The position numbers and the translations under genes were made by a program. This document shows, in pieces, positions 7,432-16,615 of a stretch of DNA of 64,000 nucleotides. The notes beneath the pieces are model-generated. The model ran no database searches, was not told the DNA's origin, and saw only the letters and a list, made by a program, of their open reading frames with translations. The stretch's first letter is position 1. Each line of letters opens with the position of its first letter. This DNA comes from Pontibacter sp. HSC-36F09 (GTDB lineage: Bacteria > Bacteroidota > Bacteroidia > Cytophagales > Hymenobacteraceae). Location of the stretch: NCBI RefSeq assembly GCF_024171605.1, contig NZ_JALKAA010000001.1, positions 1,178,001 to 1,242,000 on the forward strand, read 5' to 3'.

Positions 7432-9933
7432 CTACCTAACGTCGTTTTTGTCCTTTTTGCCACCGAAGTCGAAGCGCAGTTCAGCGGAGTACAGGCGGCC
7501 AATAACCGGTGAACCCACAAACTCACGCTGCTCGGTATCGAACAGGTTGGATACGCTGGCACCCAGTGTGATCATCTGCGTGAAACGGTAGCCGGCGCTA
7601 ACATCCACCGAAGTAAAGCCACCCAGCGGTCCGTAGTTGTAAAGCAGCGGTGCCACGCGCTTGTTTGCGTTTTCTTTAGCTGCTACTTGCGAACCAGAGT
7701 AGAAATCATACTCAGGCAGGATGCGCACATTCACAGAGCCAAAAAACTTGTTGCTAAACAGGTCGCGGGCTGTGAAGTTGAAATTGTAGCGGTGCTTCGG
7801 TGCATTCAGGCTGCTTTCGGCAGGAACCACTTTGCCGTCGCCGTTCGCGTCGTTGTCCAGGTTGTCGCGCTCTGTAATATCGGAGTTGAAGTAGGAGTAC
7901 TTGGCGCCGATGCTGAAGTTGTTGTTCAGGTAATAGTTCAGGCCAAGGTCGGTACCCCACGAGTTCACGTTGCCATAGTTCAGGTAGGTGAGGTAGTAAT
8001 TCAGTGCGTTAGAAGCAGCTTCTGTCACATCTTCAGTGCCTTTGCGAATTACTTTCTCTTTGCCCATAATCGGGGTGATACCAGTAAGTGGGGAGATAAA
8101 GTCCTCAGACATCGAATACCAGGTGCTCAGGTCCACATAAAACTTATCGGTCGGGGTGCCTTTGTAACCCAGCTCGAAGGTCTGCACACGCTCTGGCTCC
8201 AGTTTCGCTATCTCGCGGGTGGCGCCTGTCTCGGTGTTCTGTATGGTCAGGCCGGCGCCGCTACCTAGGATGGCCAGCGAGCCGTTGTTGAGGTAAAACT
8301 CCTGGAACTGAATAGAAGGAGCAGCATAGGCACGTCCGTAGGTGGCTCTGAAAGTACCGGCCAGCGCGTTCAGCGTCAGGGCAGCTTTCGGGCTGAACTG
8401 CGTGCCGTAGTTGTCGTGGCGGTCGATACGGCCACCAACCACAGCGCGAACACGGTCACCCAGGCCACGCTCGATCTGGGCAACAGCACCGTACTGGTTC
8501 AGGATGATGTTGCCGTTGCGGTCGTCGAGGTAGGTCAGGCGGCTGTAAGCCACATCGCGCTGGAAGCTCAGACCTGTGATCACGTCAAAACCACCGTAGC
8601 TGTTGTTATACTGCACTTCGCCGTTCAGGCGGTGGCTCTTGTCGATGAAGCCCGGGAAAGCGATGGCCGGGGAATTGGTGTATAGCTCACCTTTAGCGGC
8701 ACCTGTTTTGGACTTTTCGTGCGCCACTTCCTGCGACTGACCCAGGGCACGCAAGGTATAGTAGTTGTTGGTGCGGGCGTTGATCTGGTAGGTGTCGCCG
8801 GCATCGTTCCAGGTGTTGTATACCTGCGCGAAGATGCGTGGTGTTACGATGCGGCCGTGCAAGTACTGAAAGGTCCAGCCGTCGATCTGGTTGCGGCCGT
8901 TGTTGGTTACGCCGATGTTCGAGCCCTGTCCGATACCATAGTCCAGGATCACATCCATGTTTTGGGTTGGGCTGTAGTACACGGCAGCGCTGGCACGCTT
9001 AAAATTGAAGTTGAAATCCACATCATACTCAGGCAGAGCACCCAGTGTGGCATTGTAAACGGTGTCGATGAATTCGAAGTCTTTGCCCTGCGTGTATTCT
9101 GCATTCACTTTGTAGGCAAACTTGCTGTTGATCACCCCGGCGTGGCGGGCACGGGCCGAGAGAACGCTTTGGTTTCCGGCACCTATCGTCACAGTAGTAC
9201 CTGGATGGCGACGTGGATCTTTGGTGATCGTGTTGATGATACCGTTGTGCGCATTCGGACCATAAAGTGCCGAAGACGGACCCAGAATCACTTCCACACG
9301 CTCAATGTCTTCTTTGATCACGGTATTGTAAACACCGGCCGGAAGGCCGGTACCGCCCGGCAGCATGGAGTTACGGCCGTCGGTGAGCTGGAACATCTTC
9401 ACGTTGAAGGCGTTGTTGAAGCCACGGGCGTTTATACCGATACCGGCCACCCCGGAGCGCACCACTTCCACGCCCTGCACCTTGTTAAGCAACTCGCCCA
9501 CGTTGAAAGAAGGCAGCTCAGCCAGGTCGCGCGTGGAGATTACGCTGATGGCGGCAGGTGCCTCGGTCAGCTTTTCAGGACGACGGGAAGCTGTTACCAC
9601 AATCTCTTCGCCAACCACATTGGTGGTATTCATGGACACGGTGCCGATGTCGGTTGTGCCACCAGAGGTAACCGTAATGGATTGTCTTGGGAAGGTATAG
9701 CCTACATAAGAAATACGCATGTTGTAGGTGCCGGCTGGCACATCCATAATACTGAACTCGCCGGCTGCATCGGTAGAGGCGCCTTTGGTAGTTCCTTCGA
9801 GTAAAACCGTGGCGCCCGTCAGGGGCTCCCTGGTATCGGCCCCGAGCACGCGGCCTCGCACACTGCCGCTTTGGGCCAGTGCCACCTGTGTCACTGCAAG
9901 GAGTGCGAACAGGAGAGAGTAAATTTTTTTCAT
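7432..9933 (-). CDS. TonB-dependent outer-membrane receptor with carboxypeptidase-like N-terminal domain
   Basis: An 833-residue receptor. It has a signal peptide (about 1-20), a carboxypeptidase-regulatory-like domain (about 23-105; G-x-V-x-G-x-V and P-A-G-T-Y-N-M-R-I-S-Y-V-G-Y), and a plug domain (about 110-230) with E-E-I-V-V-T-A-S-R-R-P-E and R-V-E-V-I-L-G-P-S-S-A-L-Y-G. A 22-strand-type barrel follows, ending in the aromatic-rich A-E-L-R-F-D-F-G-G. Such receptors import ligands too large or rare for porins, using energy from TonB/ExbBD. No SusD partner is adjacent, unlike glycan loci, which argues for a small ligand. Only 39 bp separate it from the upstream hydrolase lipoprotein, so the two are probably co-transcribed. 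The ligand is not determined by sequence; the neighbours point to hydroxybutyrate-type compounds. Confidence 0.9.
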   Translation of the reverse strand: MKKIYSLLFALLAVTQVALAQSGSVRGRVLGADTREPLTGATVLLEGTTKGASTDAAGEFSIMDVPAGTYNMRISYVGYTFPRQSITVTSGGTTDIGTVSMNTTNVVGEEIVVTASRRPEKLTEAPAAISVISTRDLAELPSFNVGELLNKVQGVEVVRSGVAGIGINARGFNNAFNVKMFQLTDGRNSMLPGGTGLPAGVYNTVIKEDIERVEVILGPSSALYGPNAHNGIINTITKDPRRHPGTTVTIGAGNQSVLSARARHAGVINSKFAYKVNAEYTQGKDFEFIDTVYNATLGALPEYDVDFNFNFKRASAAVYYSPTQNMDVILDYGIGQGSNIGVTNNGRNQIDGWTFQYLHGRIVTPRIFAQVYNTWNDAGDTYQINARTNNYYTLRALGQSQEVAHEKSKTGAAKGELYTNSPAIAFPGFIDKSHRLNGEVQYNNSYGGFDVITGLSFQRDVAYSRLTYLDDRNGNIILNQYGAVAQIERGLGDRVRAVVGGRIDRHDNYGTQFSPKAALTLNALAGTFRATYGRAYAAPSIQFQEFYLNNGSLAILGSGAGLTIQNTETGATREIAKLEPERVQTFELGYKGTPTDKFYVDLSTWYSMSEDFISPLTGITPIMGKEKVIRKGTEDVTEAASNALNYYLTYLNYGNVNSWGTDLGLNYYLNNNFSIGAKYSYFNSDITERDNLDNDANGDGKVVPAESSLNAPKHRYNFNFTARDLFSNKFFGSVNVRILPEYDFYSGSQVAAKENANKRVAPLLYNYGPLGGFTSVDVSAGYRFTQMITLGASVSNLFDTEQREFVGSPVIGRLYSAELRFDFGGKKDKNDVR

Positions 9934-9972
9934 GACAATGTAGGTTAGATATGTAAGGTTAAGTTTTAGATG

Positions 9973-11007
9973 CTATTTCAGAAAGTCCCGGATCGCTTTG
10001 TTAAAGGCCCCGGCCTGTTCGTACTGCAAAAAATGCCCTGCCTCAGGCAGCACAACCAGTTGGCTGTTAGGTATGCGGTCGCGTGCGGTTTCGGCTACGG
10101 CCTGGGTGGTCAGGTTTGGGTTGAGGTAACGGTTAGGTATAAGGGCATCCTGCGCGCCGAAAATGATTAACGTCGGTACCTGTACCTGCTGCAGTTGCTC
10201 ATACACCGGCTCGTCGACCATAGCGGCCACACTACCAGCAACGGCTTTGCTGTATGCCCCGAACTCAGCCGACTGCGACATTTTGAGCCGATCATCAATC
10301 ATGTATTGCGCATCGGCAGGCATCTGGTGGAAGTTCACTTTAAAGTTGGCTACTACTTGCTCCGGGGTGGTTTTCTGCACACTTTCCGGCGTCACTGTCA
10401 TTTTGAAGAGCTGTTTTTGCTGCTCGGTGAAGGTTTCTATACCTGCTGGAGCGGCCAAAATCAGATGCTTGATGCGCTGGGGTTGTTTCAGTGCGGCCGT
10501 GATGGCGATCTGCCCGCCCATGGAGTGTCCAACTAAGGTAGCTTGTTTAATTTTCAGCGTATCCATCAGGGCCAGCACATCATCTGCATAAGTAGCCATA
10601 CCTGCCGTTATACCTGTTTTGTCGGACTTGCCGTAGCCGGGCAGGTCGATGGCGATGCAGCGGTAGTGCTGGCTTAGTTCGGCCACATTCTTATCCCAGG
10701 CGGGTAGGTAGCTGCCTAGTCCGTGGATGAAGATCAGCGTTTCAGATCCCTTGCCTTCGTCAGTATAAGCTACCTTGGTGCCGTTGGGTAGCGTCGCTTT
10801 TTTGACTGCATACCTGTAGCTCAGCCCTTCGAACACGGGGTCGGCAGCTGGCGTAGCGGCTGTCGCTTCGGTGCTGGCTGTTGCCGTATTGGTCGTCTTG
10901 TCTATACCTGTAGAGGTGGCGGCAGGCTGAGCCGACTGGCAGGCTGTCTGCAGGTATAGCAAGCCAAGTGAGGCTAGTATAAGTTTAGTTTTTGAGCTCA
11001 CTTTCAT
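9973..11007 (-). CDS. Alpha/beta hydrolase lipoprotein
   Basis: A 344-residue protein with a lipoprotein leader (lipobox cysteine C23 in L-Q-T-A-C) and a Thr/Ala-rich spacer to about 58. The alpha/beta-hydrolase domain shows H-G-L-G (oxyanion region, about 95), nucleophile Ser162 in G-H-S-M-G-G, Asp287 in F-G-A-Q-D and His325 in E-A-G-H-F-L, so the triad is complete. It is predicted to be periplasmic or on the outer membrane and to cleave an ester. Its start overlaps the end of the symporter gene by 23 bp, pointing to coupled translation, and the TonB-dependent receptor follows. With the dehydrogenase further down, a 3-hydroxybutyrate oligomer or ester hydrolase is a reasonable guess, but the fold serves many esters and peptides. 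The leader itself contains an AGGTATAG copy (10952-10959) read as L-Y-L. Confidence 0.85.
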   Translation of the reverse strand: MKVSSKTKLILASLGLLYLQTACQSAQPAATSTGIDKTTNTATASTEATAATPAADPVFEGLSYRYAVKKATLPNGTKVAYTDEGKGSETLIFIHGLGSYLPAWDKNVAELSQHYRCIAIDLPGYGKSDKTGITAGMATYADDVLALMDTLKIKQATLVGHSMGGQIAITAALKQPQRIKHLILAAPAGIETFTEQQKQLFKMTVTPESVQKTTPEQVVANFKVNFHQMPADAQYMIDDRLKMSQSAEFGAYSKAVAGSVAAMVDEPVYEQLQQVQVPTLIIFGAQDALIPNRYLNPNLTTQAVAETARDRIPNSQLVVLPEAGHFLQYEQAGAFNKAIRDFLK

Positions 11008-12541
11008 AAGTCGGTTCTGTTAAAAGTGAAGGATCTTCTGTTGCCCACTCAGTAGCTGGCTTTCGGAAGGCATAGTAAAAGATAAGTCCTACTGCCACGG
11101 AGGCCAGTATGGCCAGGGCGGCGGCTATACCTGGGTTGCGCACCGGTGCCTGCATGTAAGTAGTCAGGCCACCGTAGTACACGCCAAAATGCACGATCAC
11201 CGAAGTGATGGACGCCGCCACCGGTGCAATCAGCGGTACACGGCGCAGGAACATGCCAAAGAGCACCGGCACGAAAGCGGCCGAGAAGTAAGCGTATACC
11301 CCGTTCTGCGCAAAAATGCCCACGCTCAGGTTCGGGTTCTGCAACTGGTCAAATGTCAGCCAGATGGTGACAGCCGCCAGCGCCACAATCACGAGTCGAT
11401 TCACTAGTACGCCTCTTTTGGTGATGTTTTCGCCTACGATCGGGGCCAGGATGTCGGAGGTAATGGTGATGGACATTGATTGGATGAGACCTTCTAAAGT
11501 AGAGAGTCCCGCCGAGATTAGTCCAATAACAACCAGCAAGCCCATGTATACCGGAAACTCCTTCACTACATAAGCCGACATGATGCCGTCCACTGGCAGC
11601 GGTTGTCCGTTCACGGTCAGATCAGGGAAAGAAAGGCGGGCGTAGAGGCCTGCGAACACCACCAGGAAGAAAAGGCCCTGCGCCAGCAAGCCCGTCAGCA
11701 GGTATAGGTTCACATCCTTTTCATTCTTGAGCAAAAGCGATTTGGTGATGATGTGCGGCTGGCAAACGATGGCTACCCCGATGATGAACTGGCAGAAGAT
11801 GATCTCAAAATTATCGCGGAAGAGAAAGCTTTCCGGGTTGGTGGCAGATACCAGCAAAGGGTCGATAGCCGCCAGCTTGTCCAGGAAGCCGTGCACGCCA
11901 TCGCTGAAATGCTGGTAGCCGGAGCCCAGCAGGATGAACGCCACAATCAGCATCAGCACCGCCTGAATCATGTTGGTATACACCATGGAGTTGGCGCCCC
12001 CGAACATCATGTAGCCGAACACAAACACCACGATGCCGACGCACACGTGCAGTTCGTTGAGGTTGAGCACACTGGCCAACACTTTGGTGAGTCCTACGCA
12101 AATAAGCACGATGAATGTGATGAGTAGCAGCGACAGGAACGCAAAGAACATGGCATAGCCGCGACTCTTGTAGGTCAGCCCCATCCACTGGGCCATAGTT
12201 TGGGCTTTCACGGCGGTACCCATTTTGCGGAAACCCTTGGTCAGCACCACCAGCGACACCAGGGCCGCTACAGGCAGGGCAATAGCCATGGAAATAACGC
12301 CGCTGATGCCATACAGTGCCACAAAACCCGGATTGATGATGAACGTGGCGGCACTCGTCATGGAGGCAGCCAGTGCCAGACCTACAGCAACCGGAGAGAA
12401 AGTCACACTGCCGAGGGCATAGTCAGAGATGGAGCGGATGCGCAGAGCGCCCCGGATCACAAAAAACAGGATAATGCCTGCGTAGGCGAGTACGAGTACC
12501 CAACCAGCCGTAACAAGCTCCGATGATGCCATACTATTCAT
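10985..12541 (-). CDS. Sodium:solute symporter (SSS family)
   Basis: A 518-residue inner-membrane protein with about 13 hydrophobic segments and SSS-family features: S-D-Y-A-L-G-S near the N terminus, A-A-S-M-T-S-A-A-T-F-I, and G-L-I-S-A-G-L-S-T-L-E-G-L in the core. Family members couple Na+ entry to uptake of carboxylates, pantothenate, amino acids or sugars; the substrate cannot be read from the sequence. It is first in a leftward run with the hydrolase lipoprotein (23-bp overlap) and the TonB-dependent receptor, with 3-hydroxybutyrate dehydrogenase beyond. An import role for 3-hydroxybutyrate or a similar short acid across the inner membrane would fit. The start could be ATG 12541 or ATG 12532. 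No clear promoter was found in the AT-rich stretch just upstream. Confidence 0.88.
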   Translation of the reverse strand: MNSMASSELVTAGWVLVLAYAGIILFFVIRGALRIRSISDYALGSVTFSPVAVGLALAASMTSAATFIINPGFVALYGISGVISMAIALPVAALVSLVVLTKGFRKMGTAVKAQTMAQWMGLTYKSRGYAMFFAFLSLLLITFIVLICVGLTKVLASVLNLNELHVCVGIVVFVFGYMMFGGANSMVYTNMIQAVLMLIVAFILLGSGYQHFSDGVHGFLDKLAAIDPLLVSATNPESFLFRDNFEIIFCQFIIGVAIVCQPHIITKSLLLKNEKDVNLYLLTGLLAQGLFFLVVFAGLYARLSFPDLTVNGQPLPVDGIMSAYVVKEFPVYMGLLVVIGLISAGLSTLEGLIQSMSITITSDILAPIVGENITKRGVLVNRLVIVALAAVTIWLTFDQLQNPNLSVGIFAQNGVYAYFSAAFVPVLFGMFLRRVPLIAPVAASITSVIVHFGVYYGGLTTYMQAPVRNPGIAAALAILASVAVGLIFYYAFRKPATEWATEDPSLLTEPTYESELKN

Positions 12542-12868
12542 GCTTGATGGTATTATTACTAAGGAAATATTGAATTAATTTAGCTAATAATAAACATTGA
12601 CAGAAGCCTATACTTGCCAAACAGGAATATTTAGAGGTGAAATCGGTAAGGGAGGAGGTGAGGTAAATTTCGAATGAGTGAGTGGTGAATCACCGGGATG
12701 GTTAAATGGTTGATTGTTGAATTGTTTATTCGGTGCACGACCCGCGCCCTGTTCCTGCATGACCTCCATCCTGGGCTCAGAACCCGGGACTCTTAAACTC
12801 CTCAACGTGCTCGTGCAGCCGAAGCTCAACGCATAGCAAGAGTTAAGATTGAACCTTGTTAGGAGCTT
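12542..12868. other. Intergenic region without a supported gene
   Basis: An AT-rich upstream region of the symporter gene, followed by degenerate low-complexity repeats (around 12673-12725: GAATGAGTGAGTGG and ATGGTTAAATGGTTGATTG). A similar TCACTCATTCACC stretch recurs near 24860. A short leftward open frame here has repeat-like composition and is not accepted as a gene. Confidence 0.4.
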
Positions 12869-13405
12869 TTATTCTTTTGTTAATCTAATTTCCTTAATGA
12901 TGCTGTACCCGAAGAACCCTTTCCGAGTGGTAAGAACTACGTAGTTCGCAGCTTCAACTTGTTGTCTTTCACCACTGTCAAACCTAATGTCCTTTGAATA
13001 GTCAACCAAGTTAATTTCAGCATATACAGATCCGCTCCTCCTTGCATGACTAACGCCCACGATTGGCTTTTTCAATGTCTCTGTCTGTTCCCTTCCAAAG
13101 ACGGAGTTAATCAAAAATAGAAGTCCGGTAATAAAACCGCCGAAAGTCAGGATTGACCAGAATAGATGCCCGTAGTACCTAAACTTTTTACCGCTATACT
13201 CTCTCAAGTATTTGCTTGTAAGCAAGCTGAAAATAGTGCCCGCCATGGCCGCAATAAGCATGGGTAACTTGTAGTCAATTAGTGTCTTGTTGTATTGAAT
13301 ACCCGCATATAAAGCTGATATGCCCCCAATCAAATAGCTAAACAGAACGACCCAAGAAGTTCTTCTAGTGATGCTTTCCCTTTTTTGCTTAGCAAGCTTA
13401 TTCAT
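12869..13405 (-). CDS. Hypothetical membrane protein
   Basis: A 178-residue protein that I do not recognise. It has a basic N terminus, three predicted membrane segments (about 17-38, 48-66 and 80-102) and a soluble C-terminal half of about 75 residues with beta-like character. The gene is visibly AT-richer than its neighbours and has no exact AGGTATAG copy. Both hint at a more recent arrival, though membrane-protein composition could contribute. It lies 27 bp after the stop of the LytTR regulator on the same strand, so the two may share a transcript. No catalytic motif is visible. Confidence 0.65.
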   Translation of the reverse strand: MNKLAKQKRESITRRTSWVVLFSYLIGGISALYAGIQYNKTLIDYKLPMLIAAMAGTIFSLLTSKYLREYSGKKFRYYGHLFWSILTFGGFITGLLFLINSVFGREQTETLKKPIVGVSHARRSGSVYAEINLVDYSKDIRFDSGERQQVEAANYVVLTTRKGFFGYSIIKEIRLTKE

Positions 13406-13432
13406 TAATTAAAAATTGCTGCTAACTAAACG

Positions 13433-14197
13433 CTACAGTATCTGCAGTCGCTTCAGCAAAGCATCGCGGTGGGTGTTGCCAATCGGGATTTGTTTGCCGC
13501 CGATGAGGATGTTGTTATCTTCGATGGCCTCGATGGCGGTGAGCTGCACGATGTAGGAGCGGTGCACGCGCATGAACTGGCCGGCGGGGAGGCGCTGCTC
13601 CAGGTTTTTCAGGCTTTGGCTGACCAGGTGCAGGTGCGAGCGGGTCTTGATGTTACAGTAGATGTCCTGCGCCTCGGCCCAGACGATATCTTCGAGCATC
13701 ACTTTTTCGAGGCGGTTGCGCACTTTCACGAACAGGGCGTCGTGCAGCAGAAAATTGTCAGCCTCTACAATATCGGTGGGCTGGGCAGGTATAGCCGTGA
13801 CCTGTGCCGCCTGCAGCTGCCGTGTGCCAGCATTGTGTATGGCCAGTTCGATGCTGCTTTGCAGGGTGCGGGCGTCAAAAGGCTTCACCAGGTAAGCATG
13901 CGGATTGGTTTGCTTGGCGCGGTCAATGGTCTCCTTATCCGAGAAAGCCGTCATAAAAATGAAAGGGACTTTGGTCGCCTTCGCTAACATGGCAGCGGTC
14001 TCTATGCCGTCGAGCTTGCCATCCAAGGTAATGTCGAGTATGATCAGATCCGGTTGGTGCTGGTGTACCTGCAGGAGCAATTCCTCACCCGAACTTACCG
14101 CCTGGCATACCTCATAGCCCATCGATTCCAGCGAAAGCGACAGGTTCTGGGCGATTACCACATCATCTTCTGCAATCAGTAATTTAAGCCGGGCCAT
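13433..14197 (-). CDS. LytTR-family response regulator
   Basis: A 254-residue two-component regulator. The receiver domain (about 1-120) has the acidic pair E-D-D at 10-12, phospho-acceptor Asp55 in I-I-L-D-I-T, Thr in M-T-A-F and Lys in L-V-K-P-F-D. The C-terminal LytTR DNA-binding domain (about 155-254) shows D-I-V-W-A-E-A, F-M-R-V-H-R-S-Y-I-V and the terminal I-P-I-G-x-T-H-R-D. ATG 14197 is chosen because it begins on M-A-R-L-K-L-L-I-A-E-D-D; a longer frame from 14239 adds 14 residues with no domain role. It is divergent from a histidine kinase across a 121-bp gap, which makes them a likely cognate pair. Targets are unknown. The membrane protein downstream is probably on the same transcript. 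Confidence 0.9.
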   Translation of the reverse strand: MARLKLLIAEDDVVIAQNLSLSLESMGYEVCQAVSSGEELLLQVHQHQPDLIILDITLDGKLDGIETAAMLAKATKVPFIFMTAFSDKETIDRAKQTNPHAYLVKPFDARTLQSSIELAIHNAGTRQLQAAQVTAIPAQPTDIVEADNFLLHDALFVKVRNRLEKVMLEDIVWAEAQDIYCNIKTRSHLHLVSQSLKNLEQRLPAGQFMRVHRSYIVQLTAIEAIEDNNILIGGKQIPIGNTHRDALLKRLQIL

Positions 14198-14318
14198 AGG
14201 TATAGGTATGAGTAGAATCGGTGAGGTATAGCAGCTCAATATAGCAAAAGGTTTCCATTGGCGAAATCTCTTACATGCCGAAGTATAGCTGAACTGAGAT
14301 TATTTTGTAAATTGACGT

Positions 14319-16484
14319 ATGCTTGCGCCTTGCTATACCTGGTTTTCGCGTCGCCTTTTCAGGCTGTTCGCCTTGCTGCCTTTCCTGTTAGTGGCGCTGC
14401 AAACCCGTGCGCAGGCACCCGATACAGTAGATGTGTCGGCTTCGGAACAGCACATAGCTGATGCACTGCAGGTATACCACGACCCAGGCGCGACACTGAC
14501 CGTTGACCAGGTTCAAACGCACCAATTTATACCTAACAAGACCGATGCTGTGCTGCAGTCGGGCAAAACGGTGCATTGGGTGCGGCTTGTATTGCGCAAC
14601 CCCGGCAACCGCGAACAGACGCGCCTGCTCTATGCCGGCGACTGGAGTCACCTGGAGCTCTATCAGCAAAACGAAACAGGCTATACCTTAAAGCGCACAG
14701 GCCAGCTTTTGCCCATCGGGGAGCGCGACGTACCTTCTCACAAACCTTATATCCGGCTGGAGTTGCTGTCCAAGAGCACCACCACACTATACCTGCGTCT
14801 GCAAGGCGACATTGACCTTTATAAGCCGCAGGCGCTGCAGTTGCAATTGCTGCCGCCTGAACAGGTGAGCGCCACTAACAGCGACAGGCTTTTTGGGCAG
14901 GGTATATTTATCGGCATTATCCTCGTGATGACGCTCTACAACCTCGTGCTCTTTGCCTCGGTGCGCGACCGCAGTTATTTGTACTACGTGCTGGCGCTGC
15001 TGGGCACGGGACTGTACTTTATGTTCTACCACGGTTTTGCCATTGAGCTGCTCTGGCCTAACTCTCCGCTCTGGAATGCGCACAGTTTTCCGTTTATCGT
15101 CACGTTCAACGGCTTGTTCCGGGTACTGTTCACGCGCCACTACCTCAATACCCAACGCACCATGCCTGTCTGGGACAAGGCGCTTACGTTGCTGGCGCTG
15201 CTGTACATGCTGCCGGTAGGAATGGGCCTGTTGTCGTACCTCACACCGCTCGACCTGTTGCAGGCCTGCGTGAGTCTGATCGGGATAATTGGTGGGTTGG
15301 TGCTGGTGGCCATGGTGTTGACCAGTATCCAATCGCTGCGACAAGGGTATAGGCCGGCCCTTTATTTCCTGATCGCCAATGTGTTTTTTGTGGTAGGAGC
15401 CTTGCTGTTCATCCTGAAAGAGAACCATTTAGTACCGGACAATCTCGTTACGGTGTATGCAGCGCAGGTAGGTATGGTCGCGCAGGTGGTGCTCTTCTCG
15501 CTCGGTCTGGCCTACAGGCTGAATACCGTAACAAGCGAGCTCAACGCCAGGGTGCTCGAAAAGGAGCGACTCGAGCGCGAAAAAGAAACGGAGCGAAAAC
15601 TGCTGATAGAGCAACAGAAGAACGAGTTGGAGGTGATGGTGGCTAACCGCACGGCAGCTCTCCGACATCGTACGCAGGAACTCAAGGATACGGTGCGCAA
15701 ACTCAAGGCTTCGGAGCACAAGCTGCGCCGGCTCAACTACTTCAAGGACCGTTTCTTCTCCATCATCTCGCACGACATCCGCACGCCACTGGCCACCCTG
15801 GAGTCTTTTTTGAACATACTTGTCAACTTCTCGGACAAGATGAAGCCGGACCAGATGCAGAAACTGGCCACGCATACGCAGGTATCGGTGCGCAATTTGC
15901 AGGCCCTGCTCGAAAACCTGCTGCAGTGGTCGACGGCTCAAACGGCCTCGGGGCATCATGTGCGCTTTGAACCGGAAGTGCTGACATTGGAGGAACTGGT
16001 GAACCGCAACGTGGCTTTGCTGAATGACACAGCCGATACAAAACAGATTACCTGGCAGGTGCAGGTAGTGCCTACGTTGCAGGTTCGTGCCGATGCCCAC
16101 ATGCTCGACTTCGTGGTGCGCAACCTGTTGCACAACGCCATTAAATTCTCGTACCCGGGCGGACTTATAAAAATAGACGCTGAAAAAGGTCCCGACAACA
16201 TGGCGACCATTGCCGTGACAGACCAGGGAACCGGTGTTAGTCCGGACGTACTGGCAACGCTGTTTAAGCTGGAAACGCCCGCCATGGCGACCAAAGGCAC
16301 CGTGAACGAAAAAGGTACAGGCCTGGGGCTGTTGCTTTGCCGCGATTTTGTGGAGCGGCACGGAGGCAAAATACAGGTCGAGACAGCATTGGGACAGGGT
16401 AGTCGCTTTTACTTTACAGTGCCGCTGGCTATACCTGAACAGACAACCGATAAGTCTTTGCAGTTGGAAGGCGAGATCTGTTAA
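14319..16484 (+). CDS. Sensor histidine kinase with 7TMR-DISM sensory region
   Basis: A 721-residue membrane kinase. A signal sequence is followed by an extracellular 7TMR-DISM-type beta domain (about 40-180, with W-V-R-L-V-L-R-N-P and L-Y-L-R-L-Q-G-D), seven membrane segments (about 190-400), a charged coiled coil (about 410-470), a HisKA domain with His484 in S-I-I-S-H-D-I-R-T-P-L, and an HATPase domain with N-box H-N-A-I-K-F-S, G1 D-Q-G-T-G-V and G2 K-G-T-G-L-G-L. It should sense an external or periplasmic ligand, often carbohydrate-like in this family, and phosphorylate the divergent LytTR regulator. The signal is unknown. The product ends without a receiver domain, so a separate regulator is required, which fits the pairing. 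Confidence 0.9.
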   Translation: MLAPCYTWFSRRLFRLFALLPFLLVALQTRAQAPDTVDVSASEQHIADALQVYHDPGATLTVDQVQTHQFIPNKTDAVLQSGKTVHWVRLVLRNPGNREQTRLLYAGDWSHLELYQQNETGYTLKRTGQLLPIGERDVPSHKPYIRLELLSKSTTTLYLRLQGDIDLYKPQALQLQLLPPEQVSATNSDRLFGQGIFIGIILVMTLYNLVLFASVRDRSYLYYVLALLGTGLYFMFYHGFAIELLWPNSPLWNAHSFPFIVTFNGLFRVLFTRHYLNTQRTMPVWDKALTLLALLYMLPVGMGLLSYLTPLDLLQACVSLIGIIGGLVLVAMVLTSIQSLRQGYRPALYFLIANVFFVVGALLFILKENHLVPDNLVTVYAAQVGMVAQVVLFSLGLAYRLNTVTSELNARVLEKERLEREKETERKLLIEQQKNELEVMVANRTAALRHRTQELKDTVRKLKASEHKLRRLNYFKDRFFSIISHDIRTPLATLESFLNILVNFSDKMKPDQMQKLATHTQVSVRNLQALLENLLQWSTAQTASGHHVRFEPEVLTLEELVNRNVALLNDTADTKQITWQVQVVPTLQVRADAHMLDFVVRNLLHNAIKFSYPGGLIKIDAEKGPDNMATIAVTDQGTGVSPDVLATLFKLETPAMATKGTVNEKGTGLGLLLCRDFVERHGGKIQVETALGQGSRFYFTVPLAIPEQTTDKSLQLEGEIC

Positions 16485-16534
16485 GTCCTTTCTCGTGTAC
16501 CTCGAAAGTGCGCTGTCTGGCGGACTTTGGCTGC

Positions 16535-16615
16535 TAGCATTTGTGCTCTGGCGCCGCACCAAATGCTATTTCGGATTTATCAATCCGAAATCTAACTGTC
16601 GAGGATTTATGATCC
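16535..16615. repeat. REP-like tandem hairpin element
   Basis: Two consecutive hairpins and a half-hairpin. TAGCATTTGTGC (16535-16546) pairs with GCACCAAATGCTA (16556-16568) with one bulged C. ATTTCGGATT (16568-16577) pairs perfectly with AATCCGAAAT (16582-16591). GGAT (16603) faces ATCC (16612). This compact style, with GGAT/ATCC stems, resembles REP sequences mobilised by RAYT transposases in Bacteroidota. No RAYT gene is in the window. It may also stop transcription from the kinase gene. Confidence 0.5.

Noticed and set aside
8719..9804. A 361-residue frame antisense to the TonB-dependent receptor
   Set aside because: It is a long shadow caused by GC-biased third codon positions of the receptor gene; the same holds for 24190-25149 and 29170-30213.
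12608..12829. A leftward 73-residue open frame between the symporter and a membrane protein
   Set aside because: Composition is low-complexity (Asn/Pro/Ser runs) from degenerate intergenic repeats; there is no start context and no family resemblance.
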